Assembly (NCBI RefSeq): GCF_000820305.1
Contig: NZ_CDBH01000033.1
Span: forward strand, 1 to 46,981
Length of the DNA stretch: 46,981 bases
Direction: 5' to 3'
Source of the DNA: Aeromonas dhakensis
GTDB lineage: Bacteria > Pseudomonadota > Gammaproteobacteria > Enterobacterales > Aeromonadaceae
The notes beneath the pieces are model-generated. The model did not search any database, was not told the DNA's origin, and was given only the letters and a program-made list of their open reading frames with translations. The position numbers and the translations under genes were made by a program. Shown piece by piece: positions 28,664 through 38,342 of the stretch. Positions within the stretch are counted from its first letter, which is position 1. Every line of letters begins with the position of its first letter.

Positions 28664-29780
28664 AGCAAATGGAAAGGGAAATGCAGTGCGCCTGGTGCTG
28701 AGCGTGGCGACCGTTGCCGTGCTGGCAGCCTGTAGCTCACCCCAGGAACGCAAGATGGCCAACCGTGGTTTCGAGTACGAGGATGCCCGCCTTGAAGGCC
28801 GTGCTTTCCTAGTGCCGGCCGGGTTGAGTGCCCCCGCCTTTAACAGCAGTTTCGACATTCCGCCCCTGCCAGAGAGCAGCCGTGACGGCGCCCTGGGGGC
28901 CAAGGTGGATGTGCGTCCGCCCGCCCAGCTGCTGACCGTGGTACCGGGCAGCCAGGTGGTAATCAATGCCGGTGAACCTACCATGGCCTTCTACGCTCTC
29001 AGCACCTCCCAGAGCGTGGAGCGCGATACCTGGGCCTTCCTGATGAACTTCCTCGCCCAGTACAAGGTCACCACCGAGAAGCTGGACCAGCAGGCCGGCG
29101 TGTTGCAGACCGGCTGGTTTGACAATACCAAGGCGCTCGACGGCTGGAGCGAAGAGGACGACGACTTCGTCATTCGCCAGCGCTACCAGTTCACCCTGCG
29201 CAACGATCCCCAGCGCCACGCCGTCAACATGTCGGTCCGGGTACTGGATCATGAAGAGACCATCGATGGCGAGACCAGCAAGGAGCTGACCCCGGCGGAT
29301 GCCCAGCGCTACGCGACCCGGGCCCTCAACCAGTTCTCGCTCTACTACGACAAGCAGCTCAAGTCCCGCGAGCAGCACAAGGCCAACGATGGCATGGGGC
29401 TGGAGCTGGGTCTGGACAACAACGAGCTGAGCGCCTGGATCGTCGATGGCTCGTTTGACCAGGTGTGGCGTCGTCTCAATCAGGTGCTGCCGGCCTACGG
29501 CTTCACCATCAAGGATACCCAGCAGTCGCTGGGCTGGATCGACGTGGAGTACGACGAGCCGGGCAGCGAGTTCTGGAAGGCCAAGGGCAGCGAGCCGTTC
29601 AAGCTGGACGAAGACAAGTATCGCTTCCAGCTTGGCGAGATGGCGGGGGGCAAGACCTCCATCACCCTGTTCGACAAGGACAAGAAGCCCGTGTCGTCCG
29701 GTGTCATCTCCCAGATGTACATCAGCCTGTCCGAGGCATTCGCCAAGGGCCTGGCTGACCAAGCTGCAAAAACAGAATAG
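28656..29780 (+). CDS. bamC: Outer-membrane assembly lipoprotein BamC
   Basis: The lipoprotein subunit of the BAM complex that inserts beta-barrel proteins. It has a lipobox LAAC at the end of a hydrophobic stretch, a family-typical unstructured N-terminal region (about 60 residues, with DVRPPAQLL) and two helix-grip domains. Two GTG starts are possible. 28656 overlaps dapA and gives a basic 25-residue signal (374 residues in all); 28686 has a better ribosome site (AAGGGA) but a very short signal (364 residues). E. coli BamC is 344 residues. The order dapA-bamC-purC is as in E. coli. Confidence 0.9.
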   Translation: MFKANGKGNAVRLVLSVATVAVLAACSSPQERKMANRGFEYEDARLEGRAFLVPAGLSAPAFNSSFDIPPLPESSRDGALGAKVDVRPPAQLLTVVPGSQVVINAGEPTMAFYALSTSQSVERDTWAFLMNFLAQYKVTTEKLDQQAGVLQTGWFDNTKALDGWSEEDDDFVIRQRYQFTLRNDPQRHAVNMSVRVLDHEETIDGETSKELTPADAQRYATRALNQFSLYYDKQLKSREQHKANDGMGLELGLDNNELSAWIVDGSFDQVWRRLNQVLPAYGFTIKDTQQSLGWIDVEYDEPGSEFWKAKGSEPFKLDEDKYRFQLGEMAGGKTSITLFDKDKKPVSSGVISQMYISLSEAFAKGLADQAAKTE

Positions 29781-29806
29781 AAACAGGGGCCTTGTGCCCC
29801 TGTTTT
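29781..29806 (+). terminator. Terminator of dapA-bamC
   Basis: AAACAGGGGC-(5)-GCCCCTGTTTT hairpin starting directly after the bamC stop and 40 bases before the purC ATG. Confidence 0.85.
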
Positions 29807-29845
29807 GTTATGTTAACCCCCCACAAACAGGAAGTGTTATTAGCC

Positions 29846-30949
29846 ATGAGTCTTGCAGACCAAGTATTGGCGGTGAACGATGATTTGCCGATCCGTACCG
29901 ATAAACCCGTCCATTCCGGCAAGGTGCGCAGCGTCTACTGGCTGACCGCCGCAGACAGTGCCCGCCTCATCCGCGAGAAGGGTTACGACGTGCCGGCGGA
30001 TGCGCCGCTCGCCATCATGGTGATCAGCGACCGGATCTCGGCCTTCGACTGCATCTGGCAGGGTGTGGACGGGCTCAACGGTGTGCCGGGCAAAGGGGCT
30101 GCGCTCAACGCCATCTCCAGCCACTGGTTCAAGCTGTTCAAGGAGAAGGGACTGGCCGACAGCCATATCCTGGACATCCCCCATCCCTTCGTCTGGATCG
30201 TGCAAAAAGCCCGCCCTGTGATGATCGAGGCGATTGCCCGCCAGTACATCACCGGCTCCATGTGGCGTGCCTACAAGGATGGCGAGCGCGAGTTCTGCGG
30301 CATCACCCTGCCGGAAGGACTGAAAAAGGATCAGAAGCTGCCCGAGATCCTCATCACCCCCTCCACCAAGGGCGTGCTGAAAGGGCTGGACGGCGTGCCG
30401 GAAGCCGATGACGTCAACGTCTCCCGTGCCGACATCGAGCGCCACTACCAGGGCTTCAACTTCAGCAAGCCGGCCGACATCGACCGCTACGAAGTGCTGC
30501 TCAAAGAGGGCTTCAACGTCATCAGCGACGCACTGGCCGAGCTGGATCAGGTCTTCGTCGACACCAAGTTCGAGTTTGGCTACGTCCAGGATGCCGCCGG
30601 CAACGAAAAACTCATCTACATGGATGAAGTGGGCACCCCTGACAGCTCCCGCATCTGGGACGGCGCCGCCCTGCGCGACGGCCAGATCGTCGAGAAGTCG
30701 AAAGAGGGCTTCCGCCAGTGGTTGCTCAATCACTTCCCGGATCCGGACATCCTGCTCAACAAGCACCGCATGCCCGAGCGCTTCGCCCTGGCCCGCGACA
30801 ACAAGTTGCCGACCGAGGTGATGATGGACATCTCCAACACCTACGTGGGGATCGCCGAGAAGATCATCGGTCAGCCGCTGGTTCGCAGTGCCAATCCGAA
30901 GCAGGAGATCATCGAGGTGCTGCGCGAGCAGTACGGGCTGATCGACTGA
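29846..30949 (+). CDS. purC: SAICAR synthetase PurC, long form
   Basis: Joins aspartate to CAIR in purine synthesis. At 367 residues it is the long type of the family, not the 237-residue E. coli type. Signatures are HSGKVRSVY near the N-terminus (ATP loop), ISDRISAFD (residues about 58-66) and SFGSMWRAY-like [11 protein letters not shown]. The ATG is preceded by ACAGGAAGTG at loose spacing. It is separated from bamC by a terminator, so it probably has its own promoter; I see no PurR-like box upstream of it. Confidence 0.95.
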   Translation: MSLADQVLAVNDDLPIRTDKPVHSGKVRSVYWLTAADSARLIREKGYDVPADAPLAIMVISDRISAFDCIWQGVDGLNGVPGKGAALNAISSHWFKLFKEKGLADSHILDIPHPFVWIVQKARPVMIEAIARQYITGSMWRAYKDGEREFCGITLPEGLKKDQKLPEILITPSTKGVLKGLDGVPEADDVNVSRADIERHYQGFNFSKPADIDRYEVLLKEGFNVISDALAELDQVFVDTKFEFGYVQDAAGNEKLIYMDEVGTPDSSRIWDGAALRDGQIVEKSKEGFRQWLLNHFPDPDILLNKHRMPERFALARDNKLPTEVMMDISNTYVGIAEKIIGQPLVRSANPKQEIIEVLREQYGLID

Positions 30950-31056
30950 GGCGTACCGCCTTTTTTGTTGCCGTAAAAACAAACGTTTGCCATCGGCCAG
31001 CGGCAAGTCGGCATGTTGGCAGCAATGGAACGGGCCCCATCACGGGGCCCGTTTTT
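30949..31056 (+). terminator. Two tandem terminators after purC
   Basis: The first is a mini-hairpin AGGCG-TAC-CGCCT running into TTTTTT (30949-30966). The second is strong: CGGGCCCC-(5)-GGGGCCCG plus TTTTT (31031-31056). Between them is the perfect palindrome CAAACGTTTG (30980-30989). Confidence 0.85.
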
Positions 31057-31091
31057 CTTGCCGTGTCGGGCTGGTCACAACGAGGGGGTGA

Positions 31092-31703
31092 TCAGCCGTT
31101 GACCCTGAACACCTGGCCGGTCTGTACGCCCAGTACCGACTTCTGGTAGGCCTGCGCCACCTTGGCGGCGGGCACGGGGACGAAGCCCGGGAAGAAGCTG
31201 GCGTATTTGTCCATCGACTCCGCCAGCACGGTCGGGCTCACCACGTTGATGCGCAGGCCCCGCGGCAGTTCGCAGGCGGCCGCCTTGACGAAGTGCTCGA
31301 CGGCGCCGTTGATGGTGGTGACGCTGGCGCCCCAGTTGATGGGTTCCTCGCTCAGGATGCCGCTGATCAGGGTGATGGAGCCCCTGTCGTTGAGGTGGGG
31401 GATGGCGGCACGGGTCAGGTTGATCTGGCCCATCAGTTTGCTCTGGATCCCCAGCTGCCACTCTTCATCGGTCATCTCGGTCAGGGCGTTGAACGCGGCG
31501 CTGCCGCTGGCCACCACCAACGCATCGAACTGCCCCAGCTTGGCAAACAGCCCCCTGATGGAGGCGGGATCGCGCATGTCGACCCTGGCATCCCCCTGGC
31601 TGTGGCCGACCCGGATCACCTGGTGATCCTTGGCAAGCAAGTCGCTGACAGCAGAGCCTATGGTGCCGGAGGCACCCACAATCACAATCTTCATCTCAGT
31701 CAC
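31092..31703 (-). CDS. Atypical short-chain dehydrogenase (Lin1944-like)
   Basis: A 203-residue Rossmann-fold protein with an N-terminal GASGTIGSA dinucleotide loop and the usual SDR layout. The catalytic YxxxK is missing: the aligned positions in SVTTINGAVEHF read V and N. This fits the Lin1944-like SDR group, reported to lack the usual active-site residues and to be of unknown function. It could be a nucleotide-binding sensor or use another mechanism. It diverges from a LysR regulator, which probably controls it. Confidence 0.85.
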   Translation of the reverse strand: MTEMKIVIVGASGTIGSAVSDLLAKDHQVIRVGHSQGDARVDMRDPASIRGLFAKLGQFDALVVASGSAAFNALTEMTDEEWQLGIQSKLMGQINLTRAAIPHLNDRGSITLISGILSEEPINWGASVTTINGAVEHFVKAAACELPRGLRINVVSPTVLAESMDKYASFFPGFVPVPAAKVAQAYQKSVLGVQTGQVFRVNG

Positions 31704-31791
31704 TCCTGGTTGGGATGTGTTGATTCTAGCGCGCTAAAAAAGGGGAAAAAGCGCGTAAAATAAACCCATTGTTTCCAAATTGGAGCTAATG

Positions 31792-32691
31792 ATGGACATC
31801 GCCCATCTGGCCAGTTTTTACGAAGTGGTACAAAGGGGCAGTTTCTCCGCCGCCGCCGATGCGCTGGGGGTGAGCAAGGGGATGCTGAGCCGTCATGTCA
31901 GTGCGCTGGAGTCCTCTCTCAATGCCCAGTTGCTGCAACGCACCACCCGCCGGCTCAGCCTGACCGAGGCGGGTTCCACCCTCTACCTGCAGGCGGGGGA
32001 GATCTTCGCGCTGGCTCGCCAGGCGGAGCAGGATATCCAGGCTCTGACCGAGGAGGATGGCGGCCGGCTGCGCTTCACCTGCCCGATCAGCGCCGGCGAT
32101 CGCATGGTGAGCGAGCTGCTGGCTCGCTTTGCCGAGCTCTGCCCCGGGGTTGCGGTCGAGCTCAACTTCACCAATCAGATGGTCGACATGAGTCAGGGTG
32201 AGCATGACATCGCCCTGCGCGCCATGAGCGAGGTGCCTGACAACCTGGTGGCCATGCCGCTGGGGCGGCTCAGGGATGTGGTGGTGGCGAGCCCTACACT
32301 GGTGGCAAGGGAGGGCAAGCCGGCCACCCCTTATGAGCTCAGCGGCCGTGCCTGCCTGCTCATGGGGAGCAACCCGGCCTGGGAGCAGTGGCACTTCAGC
32401 CGGGAGGGGGAGGAGGCGCACATCCTGGTGCAAGGCAAGGTGCGGGCCAATCACTACAGCACGGCGCTGCAGTTGGCCCGGGCGGGACTGGGCTATGCCA
32501 AGTGTCCGCTGGTTGCGGTGGATGCCCTGCTGGCGGCGGGGGAGCTGGTGACCGTGCTCGACGGCTGGCACAGCGGTCTGCACCCGCTTCATATCCTGCA
32601 TGCCCAGCAGCGGCGGGTGCCGCGCAAGATCCGGCTGTTCAAGCAGGTGCTGGCCCAGTGGTTTGCCGAGCGGCCCCACTACCTGCTCTGA
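31792..32691 (+). CDS. LysR-family transcriptional regulator
   Basis: A 299-residue LTTR with an N-terminal winged helix-turn-helix (SFYEVVQRGSFSAAADALGVSKGMLSRHVSALE, residues about 7-40) and a C-terminal effector-binding domain typical of the CrgA/DsdC-like branch that has few Cys and ends with a basic stretch. ATG 31792 is six bases after GGAG; ATG 31789 and TTG 31780 are also in frame. Divergent from the SDR gene with under 90 bases between them, so an operator in that gap is likely. Confidence 0.92.
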   Translation: MDIAHLASFYEVVQRGSFSAAADALGVSKGMLSRHVSALESSLNAQLLQRTTRRLSLTEAGSTLYLQAGEIFALARQAEQDIQALTEEDGGRLRFTCPISAGDRMVSELLARFAELCPGVAVELNFTNQMVDMSQGEHDIALRAMSEVPDNLVAMPLGRLRDVVVASPTLVAREGKPATPYELSGRACLLMGSNPAWEQWHFSREGEEAHILVQGKVRANHYSTALQLARAGLGYAKCPLVAVDALLAAGELVTVLDGWHSGLHPLHILHAQQRRVPRKIRLFKQVLAQWFAERPHYLL

Positions 32692-32763
32692 ACTGCCGTT
32701 ATTTTTCTGTCATCTTCGGCTGCTAGCCTGCGCCCATCAACGCGATCAGGAAGATGAACGAAG

Positions 32764-33420
32764 ATGAAGGGTTGTCGATATAAAAACCGTGTGTCGCTGC
32801 TGTGCGCCGCACTGGGCATGAACATGATGCTGGGCACAGGCTCGGCGCATGCTGCGGTTGAGGTGACGGTGCCGGCGGATTTTCAGATCCTGGCGGTGAG
32901 CGCCGGCACCCTGCACGACGAGCAGCACGCCACCCTGCCGGATGGCGAGCAGCAGCTGCTGGTGCGTTATGAAGGGGTGATCCCGAGTCGCAGCAGCAGC
33001 GAGAATGACCGCCAGCTGCGCTCCGCGCCGCAGGTGCTGCGCTATCAGGCGAGCCAGCAACAATTACAGCTGGTCGCCAACTTGCCGAGGGATGAGCGGG
33101 GCATGGCGCAGTATGCCAAGTCTCCCGTCATGGGGCTGCAGGCCGATGGCAAGGTGATGGCGAGCGAGCAGGATGCGCTGGTGACCAGCGGCATGCTGAT
33201 CGGCATGGACTGGCGTGCCAAGCTGGCCGAATACAACCAGCGCGGTGGCAAGGCGGCGCTGACGGCGGCTTCTGGTTCTGCACTTCCTGCGGCCGTGGTC
33301 GCCAGCGAGGTTGCACCGGTAGCGGCCAGCGAGCTGGAGGGGCAGTTGCAGCAACTCTTCCTCAAGGCGGATCCGGCCCTGCGCAAGCGCTTTGTCAGCT
33401 GGGCCGTGCCGCGGCTTTAA
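32764..33420 (+). CDS. DUF2057 (YccT/UPF0319) periplasmic protein
   Basis: A 218-residue exported protein: signal peptide with cleavage near SAHA-AVEV (residue 30), a beta-rich body, and the C-terminal FLKADPALRKRFVSWA segment shared with E. coli YccT. YccT (also called CsgI) has been implicated in curli control; no curli genes are seen here, so the role is open. A ribosome site (GAAGATGAACGAAG) precedes the ATG. Confidence 0.85.
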   Translation: MKGCRYKNRVSLLCAALGMNMMLGTGSAHAAVEVTVPADFQILAVSAGTLHDEQHATLPDGEQQLLVRYEGVIPSRSSSENDRQLRSAPQVLRYQASQQQLQLVANLPRDERGMAQYAKSPVMGLQADGKVMASEQDALVTSGMLIGMDWRAKLAEYNQRGGKAALTAASGSALPAAVVASEVAPVAASELEGQLQQLFLKADPALRKRFVSWAVPRL

Positions 33421-33492
33421 GTTTGCCGTCCGTTGCAGTAACGTGGGGGCTCTCATCGTGTCTAGCGCCCATCTTATTGCAACGAGGTCTTC

Positions 33493-33930
33493 ATGTTTGA
33501 ATTGCACAGTCGCCTGCAGGCGGATACCCGCCTGCTCGGCGATCTGCCTCTCTGCCGCGTCCTGCTGGCCAAGGACAGCCAGTATCCCTGGCTCATCCTG
33601 GTGCCGAGAGTGGCCAATCTGCGGGAAATCCACCACCTGGCGCCGGCCCAGCAACAGCAGCTGATGCAGGAGTCCTGCGCGGTAGCAACCCTGATGGAGC
33701 AGGCGCTGCGCCCGGACAAGATCAACGTGGCGGCGCTCGGCAACCTGGTGCCCCAGCTGCATCTGCACCACGTGGCCCGTTTCAGTACCGACAAGGCCTG
33801 GCCTGGCCCCATCTGGGGGGCTCATCCCTCCTTGCCCTATGATGAATCGACCCTGCAGCGGGAAGCCGCCGGCTGGCGACGCAAGCTGGCCAATCTGGCT
33901 GGATTCACTCCCCTTGAAACTGACAGTTGA
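33493..33930 (+). CDS. HIT-domain hydrolase
   Basis: A 145-residue histidine-triad protein. The motif QLHLHHVARF provides the H-x-H-H catalytic set typical of the bacterial HIT subgroup, with an N-terminal domain containing WLILVPRV. HIT proteins hydrolyse or transfer nucleotidyl groups; the substrate is unknown. An AACGAGG ribosome site lies before the ATG. Confidence 0.9.
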   Translation: MFELHSRLQADTRLLGDLPLCRVLLAKDSQYPWLILVPRVANLREIHHLAPAQQQQLMQESCAVATLMEQALRPDKINVAALGNLVPQLHLHHVARFSTDKAWPGPIWGAHPSLPYDESTLQREAAGWRRKLANLAGFTPLETDS

Positions 33931-34028
33931 ATCAAGTGAGAGGCGGCTCGCTATTTCGACGCCCGGGCCGCGCTATCTGTTAGAGTTATGGTATAGATAA
34001 GCCCATTTTCGATGTTCAGGAAGGTCCC

Positions 34029-34727
34029 ATGATAGTGACAAGAGCCGACGATGATACCGTATTGACCACAGAGGACGTGCTGTTGAGCCTGTGCCATTCG
34101 GTGACGGATGTATTGAGTGCGGCAACCCAGAGTCAGGTGCGTTTCTCCGGCATGGTGCAGCGGATCAGCAAGACTTGCCTCAAGCCGGATATCGGCTGCT
34201 TCGTGCTGTTTGACGGCGGCTTCTCCGGCCTGGTGGTGATTAACTTCTCCGCCTCCGCCGCCATGGAGCTCTACGAGAGCTATATGCTCAGCATGGGGTT
34301 ATCCAAGGAAGATCTCGCCATCTCCCACACCTCGGACGAGGTGAGCAACGTCATGGGCGAGCTGATGAACCAGATCGTCGGCAGCTTCACCGTCAAGGTC
34401 GGCCGGGATCTGCAGACCCACATCACCCAGAACCAGCCGAAGATGCTGGCCCTCAACAAGCAGGTGATGCTGAGCGTCGATACCAATCTCGACAGCCCGG
34501 AGTCGCGCCGGGTCACCTTCTTCACCGCCCGCAACAACATCTTCTATCTGGAGCTGGCGATGGACAAGACCGAGTTCATCCGCATCCACAACGACGGCAT
34601 GGATCAGGAAGAGCTGGATCCGGATGCCCTGATCGCCCAGACCAAGCGCGAGGCTGCCCAGCCGGCTCCGGCCGCCGCCCCGGTGGCCAACGACCACGAC
34701 GATCTGCTGGACTCCCTCGGGATCTGA
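34029..34727 (+). CDS. DUF3334, CheX/CheC-like protein
   Basis: A 232-residue soluble protein. Residues about 100-120 (SDEVSNVMGELMNQIVGSF) match the E..N motif of CheC/CheX phosphatases that dephosphorylate CheY. The C-terminus is an Ala/Pro-rich linker ending in an acidic tail (DHDDLLDSLGI), reminiscent of FliN/CheC-docking tails. It matches the DUF3334 family of Vibrio/Aeromonas/Shewanella type. A chemotaxis or other two-component role is inferred; no che genes are adjacent. Confidence 0.75.
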   Translation: MIVTRADDDTVLTTEDVLLSLCHSVTDVLSAATQSQVRFSGMVQRISKTCLKPDIGCFVLFDGGFSGLVVINFSASAAMELYESYMLSMGLSKEDLAISHTSDEVSNVMGELMNQIVGSFTVKVGRDLQTHITQNQPKMLALNKQVMLSVDTNLDSPESRRVTFFTARNNIFYLELAMDKTEFIRIHNDGMDQEELDPDALIAQTKREAAQPAPAAAPVANDHDDLLDSLGI

Positions 34728-34750
34728 TTTTCCCGCCGTCCGCCAATGCA

Positions 34751-34780
34751 CGAGGCCACCCATGAGGTGGCCTCGTTTGT
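34751..34780 (+). terminator. Terminator of the DUF3334 gene
   Basis: CGAGGCCACC-(5)-GGTGGCCTCG hairpin followed by TTTGTT; shared with the converging gene ending at 34796. Confidence 0.75.
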
Positions 34781-34795
34781 TGGTGCTGCTCGCCG

Positions 34796-35794
34796 TTAGA
34801 AGTTGTAGAGCAGACCCGTGCTGAAACGGGTGGACTGGCTGTCGTAGAAGTCGATGTCCGAGTCGGCATTGGAGTAGGCCGCGGTGAAGGTGGCGGCCAG
34901 GGCCTTGACGCCGAACAGGTTGTGCCAGAAGAAGGTACCGTTGACGGCGAATTCGTCCGCGTCGGCATGTTGGCCGAAGATGGGGTTCGCCTCGTCGTAC
35001 TTGCGCTTGCCGGTGTAGAGGTTGCTGACGAAGGACCACTGGGGGCCGCGCTTGGCGTAGGTCAGCTTCAGGCCGGTGTTCTTGAAGCTCTCGGCGCTGC
35101 CGTCCAGGCGAGCCTCCTTGTAGAGGATGGCCGGCTCCAGCAGCTGGTTGCCGCCGAAATGGAACTGGTAGGAGAGCTCCATGTCGTGCACCTTGCCGTT
35201 GCGATCCAGCATGCCGGCGTAGTGGGTGCCGTGGCTCTGATCATACTGCTGGCCACTGCGCTCCTCGTCCATGTCCACCTCCCGGGTGGTCAGGTTGCCG
35301 TAGAAGTTGCTGCCCCAGATCTTGTCCCAGGCGAAGCGAGCCCCCTTGGACTTCAGGTCGGTCGAGCTTCGGTCCACGCCGGTGGCGAAGGGATCGCTCC
35401 ACAACTCGACCGGCATGACGTTGAACACCAGCGAGGTGGCGACGATACCCTTGTCGCCCATCTCCTGGCGCAGGCCGAGCTGCTGGGTGAAGTCGAAACG
35501 CACCGCATCCTGGATCAGGTTGCCGAGGAAGATCTGGGTGCGGGTATCGGCGAAGGTATAGCGGATGTCGGCGTTGAGCAGCGGCGTCAGGCCGCTCTCG
35601 CTGTCGGGCGAGCCGAGATCATTGATACGGCTGTGGTTGTCATCGCCCGCGTAGAAGTTGGACTGGTAGCTGACGGCGTTGACCCCGCCCAGCAGAAAGC
35701 CGGACCAGCCTGACTGCTTGGGGATCTCGCCCAGGTCGGCGTGGGCGGCATTGGCTGCCAGCAGGCCAAGACTCAGCAGGGTGAGATTGCGCAT
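34796..35794 (-). CDS. Outer-membrane beta-barrel protein, DUF2860-like
   Basis: A 332-residue protein with a signal peptide (MRNLTLLSLGLLAANAAHA) and many alternating aromatic strands, ending in the outer-membrane insertion signal LLYNF (terminal Phe). The mature start GEIPKQSGWSGF resembles DUF2860 proteins. A porin or outer-membrane channel role is inferred; it could also be a Tsx-like barrel. ATG 35794 is chosen for the signal peptide; the frame is open to 35842. It diverges from arcB. Confidence 0.75.
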   Translation of the reverse strand: MRNLTLLSLGLLAANAAHADLGEIPKQSGWSGFLLGGVNAVSYQSNFYAGDDNHSRINDLGSPDSESGLTPLLNADIRYTFADTRTQIFLGNLIQDAVRFDFTQQLGLRQEMGDKGIVATSLVFNVMPVELWSDPFATGVDRSSTDLKSKGARFAWDKIWGSNFYGNLTTREVDMDEERSGQQYDQSHGTHYAGMLDRNGKVHDMELSYQFHFGGNQLLEPAILYKEARLDGSAESFKNTGLKLTYAKRGPQWSFVSNLYTGKRKYDEANPIFGQHADADEFAVNGTFFWHNLFGVKALAATFTAAYSNADSDIDFYDSQSTRFSTGLLYNF

Positions 35795-36001
35795 CGATGA
35801 GACTCCTGAATTATCAGTTGGTTGAATTGAACGGCCTGGCATTATAGCCAGCCAGGCTTAATCCGGGCTGACCGAATTGACTCCGGCATGCTACCCCAGC
35901 GGGCGGAGGAGGTTAATCGATAATTTATCGTGCGACGGCAGAAGAGTTCGGCGCGTCGTGCTGGTATTCTGTTCGGCGAATATCGGGGAGAAAACAATAA
36001 G

Positions 36002-38314
36002 ATGAAACAAATAAAATCCTGGGCGCAATATTACGTCGACCTGATGACCAAGCTGGGGCTGGTGCGATTCAGCATGTTCCTGGCCACCGGCATCATAGTG
36101 CTGGCCGTCTCCATCCAGATGGGGGTCACCCTGTTTCTGCGCGGCACTGTGGACATCGTCGACCTGGTGCGCTCGGTCTTCTTCGGCCTGCTGGTCACCC
36201 CCTGGGCCGTCTATTTTCTCTCCATCGTGGTGGATCAGCTGGAGGATTCCCGCCAGCGGCTGACCCGCATGGTGCGCAAGCTGCAGGACATGCGCGAGCG
36301 GGATCTCGAGCTCAACAGCCAGCTGCAGGAGAACATCAGCCGCCTCAACGCCCAGATCGCCGAGACCAACCGGGCCGAGACCCTGCGTCAGCAGGCCATC
36401 GAGGATCTGGAGAACGAGGTGTTCCAGCGCGAGAAGGCCCAGCTGCATCTGGGCGAGCGCACCGCCCTGCTGCGCTCCTTCATCGACTGCTCCCCCGATC
36501 TGGTCTACTACCGCAACGAAGACGAGCAGTTCTCCGGCTGCAACCGCGCCATGGAGGAGCTGACCGGCAAGGTGGAGGCCGAACTCATCGGGCTGACTCC
36601 GTTTGACGTCTACAAACACGACATTGCCAGCAAGGTGGTGGAGACCGACAAGCAGGTCTTCGCGAGCAATGAGCCGCTCACCTATGAGCAGTGGCTGGAG
36701 TACCCAGATGGCCGCAAGGCCTACTTCGAGCTGCGCAAGGTGCCCTTCTTCGACCGATTCGGCAAGCGACTCGGCCTGCTTGGCTTTGGCCGCGACATCA
36801 CCGAGCGCAAGCAGTACCAGGACAAGCTGGAGAAGGCGAGCCGCGACAAGACCACCTTCATCTCCACCATCAGCCACGAGCTGCGCACTCCGCTCAACGG
36901 CATCGTCGGCCTGAGCCGGATGCTGATGGATACGCCGCTCGATCCCAAACGTCATCAGCAGCTCAAGACCATTCACCTGAGCGCGGTGACGCTCGGCAAC
37001 ATCTTCAACGACATCATCGATCTGGACAAACTGGATCGGCGCCGGTTGGAGATTGCGCCGACCCGCATCGATCTGCCCGCCTTCCTCGACGAGCTGGAGA
37101 CGCTGTCGCGCATCCAGGCGGAGCAGAAGGGGCTCTATCTGCACTTCGATCGGGATGGCGAGGTACCGCAGTTCGTGATGGCGGACGGCACCCGGCTGCG
37201 CCAGGTGCTGTGGAACCTGGTGGGCAATGCGGTGAAGTTCACCGACGAAGGCGGGGTGACGGTACGCTGCCTCGCCCATGCTGCCGACGCGCCGGGCAAG
37301 CTGGCGCTGCACTTCGAGGTGGAGGATACCGGCATCGGCATTCCACGGGCCCAGCAGGAGAAGATCTTCGCCATGTACTATCAGGTACAGGGCAAGAAGC
37401 ACGCCACCGGCACCGGCATCGGCCTCGCGGTCTCCCACCAGCTGGTGCAGGCGATGGGTGGCCAGCTCTACGTGGACAGCGATCCGGGCGAGGGTTCCTG
37501 CTTCACCGCCGAGCTGGAGGTGGAGTGCATCGAAGGAGAGGTTGCCGCCCTCGAGCCCGAGATGCCGTCCCTCGACATCCTGCTGGTGGAGGACGTCGAG
37601 CTCAACGTGACCGTGGCCTGCGCCCTGCTGAGCAAGCTTGGCCATCAGGTCAAGGTGGCGCGCGATGGCGCCCAGGCGCTGGCCATGGCCAACCCGGATG
37701 ATTTCGACTTGATCCTGCTCGACATCCAGCTGCCGGACATGACGGGGTTCGATGTGGCGGAACAGCTGCTCGAGCGCTACGGCGAAAGTTTGCCGCCCAT
37801 GGTGGCACTCACCGCCAACGCCACCGGCGATCGCCAGTACTACCGGGATCACGGCATGCAGGATGTGATCAACAAGCCGCTCGGCTCGAAGGCGGTGCGG
37901 GAGGTGATTGGTCACCTGTTTGCCGATCTGGCCGGGGACGAGGCGGACGAGCAGGCCGACACCGTCAGCCAGGATGCACTGCTGGACCTGCCCTTCCTCA
38001 TCGATTATGCCGATACCGTGGGCAAGCCGGTGCTGCTCTCCAGCGTCGATCTGTTCGAGAAGATGATGCCCGACTACATGGCGGTGCTCGACTCCAACAT
38101 GATTGCCCGGGATCAGGCCGGCGTGGTGGAGGAGGCGCACAAGATCAAGGGGGCGGCGGGCTCCATCGGCCTGCGCCGGCTGCAGCAGACGGCCCAGCTG
38201 ATCCAGAGTCCGGATCATCCGGCCTGGTGGGAGAACGTGGAAGACTGGATTGAGACGCTGCGTCGGGAGTACCCGGGCGATATCGCCCGCCTGCGGCGCT
38301 GGCTGCTCTCATAA
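36002..38314 (+). CDS. arcB: Aerobic respiration control sensor ArcB
   Basis: A 770-residue hybrid kinase that senses quinone redox state and phosphorylates ArcA. The layout is two membrane segments near residues 22-77, a coiled coil, a PAS domain (about 155-275), HisKA with H292 (same number as E. coli), HATPase (DTGIGIP, GTGIGLAVS), a receiver with D574 and an HPt domain with H713 (EEAHKIKGAAGSIG). All three relay residues are present. It diverges from the DUF2860 barrel; dgt follows 28 bases later. Confidence 0.96.
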   Translation: MKQIKSWAQYYVDLMTKLGLVRFSMFLATGIIVLAVSIQMGVTLFLRGTVDIVDLVRSVFFGLLVTPWAVYFLSIVVDQLEDSRQRLTRMVRKLQDMRERDLELNSQLQENISRLNAQIAETNRAETLRQQAIEDLENEVFQREKAQLHLGERTALLRSFIDCSPDLVYYRNEDEQFSGCNRAMEELTGKVEAELIGLTPFDVYKHDIASKVVETDKQVFASNEPLTYEQWLEYPDGRKAYFELRKVPFFDRFGKRLGLLGFGRDITERKQYQDKLEKASRDKTTFISTISHELRTPLNGIVGLSRMLMDTPLDPKRHQQLKTIHLSAVTLGNIFNDIIDLDKLDRRRLEIAPTRIDLPAFLDELETLSRIQAEQKGLYLHFDRDGEVPQFVMADGTRLRQVLWNLVGNAVKFTDEGGVTVRCLAHAADAPGKLALHFEVEDTGIGIPRAQQEKIFAMYYQVQGKKHATGTGIGLAVSHQLVQAMGGQLYVDSDPGEGSCFTAELEVECIEGEVAALEPEMPSLDILLVEDVELNVTVACALLSKLGHQVKVARDGAQALAMANPDDFDLILLDIQLPDMTGFDVAEQLLERYGESLPPMVALTANATGDRQYYRDHGMQDVINKPLGSKAVREVIGHLFADLAGDEADEQADTVSQDALLDLPFLIDYADTVGKPVLLSSVDLFEKMMPDYMAVLDSNMIARDQAGVVEEAHKIKGAAGSIGLRRLQQTAQLIQSPDHPAWWENVEDWIETLRREYPGDIARLRRWLLS

Positions 38315-38342
38315 ACGCGCTGCGCTGGCAAGGAGCTGCAAC

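Noticed and set aside
31030..31056. A minus-strand terminator for the SDR gene in the purC hairpin
   Set aside because: On the minus strand the hairpin lacks a T-run, so it is scored for purC only.
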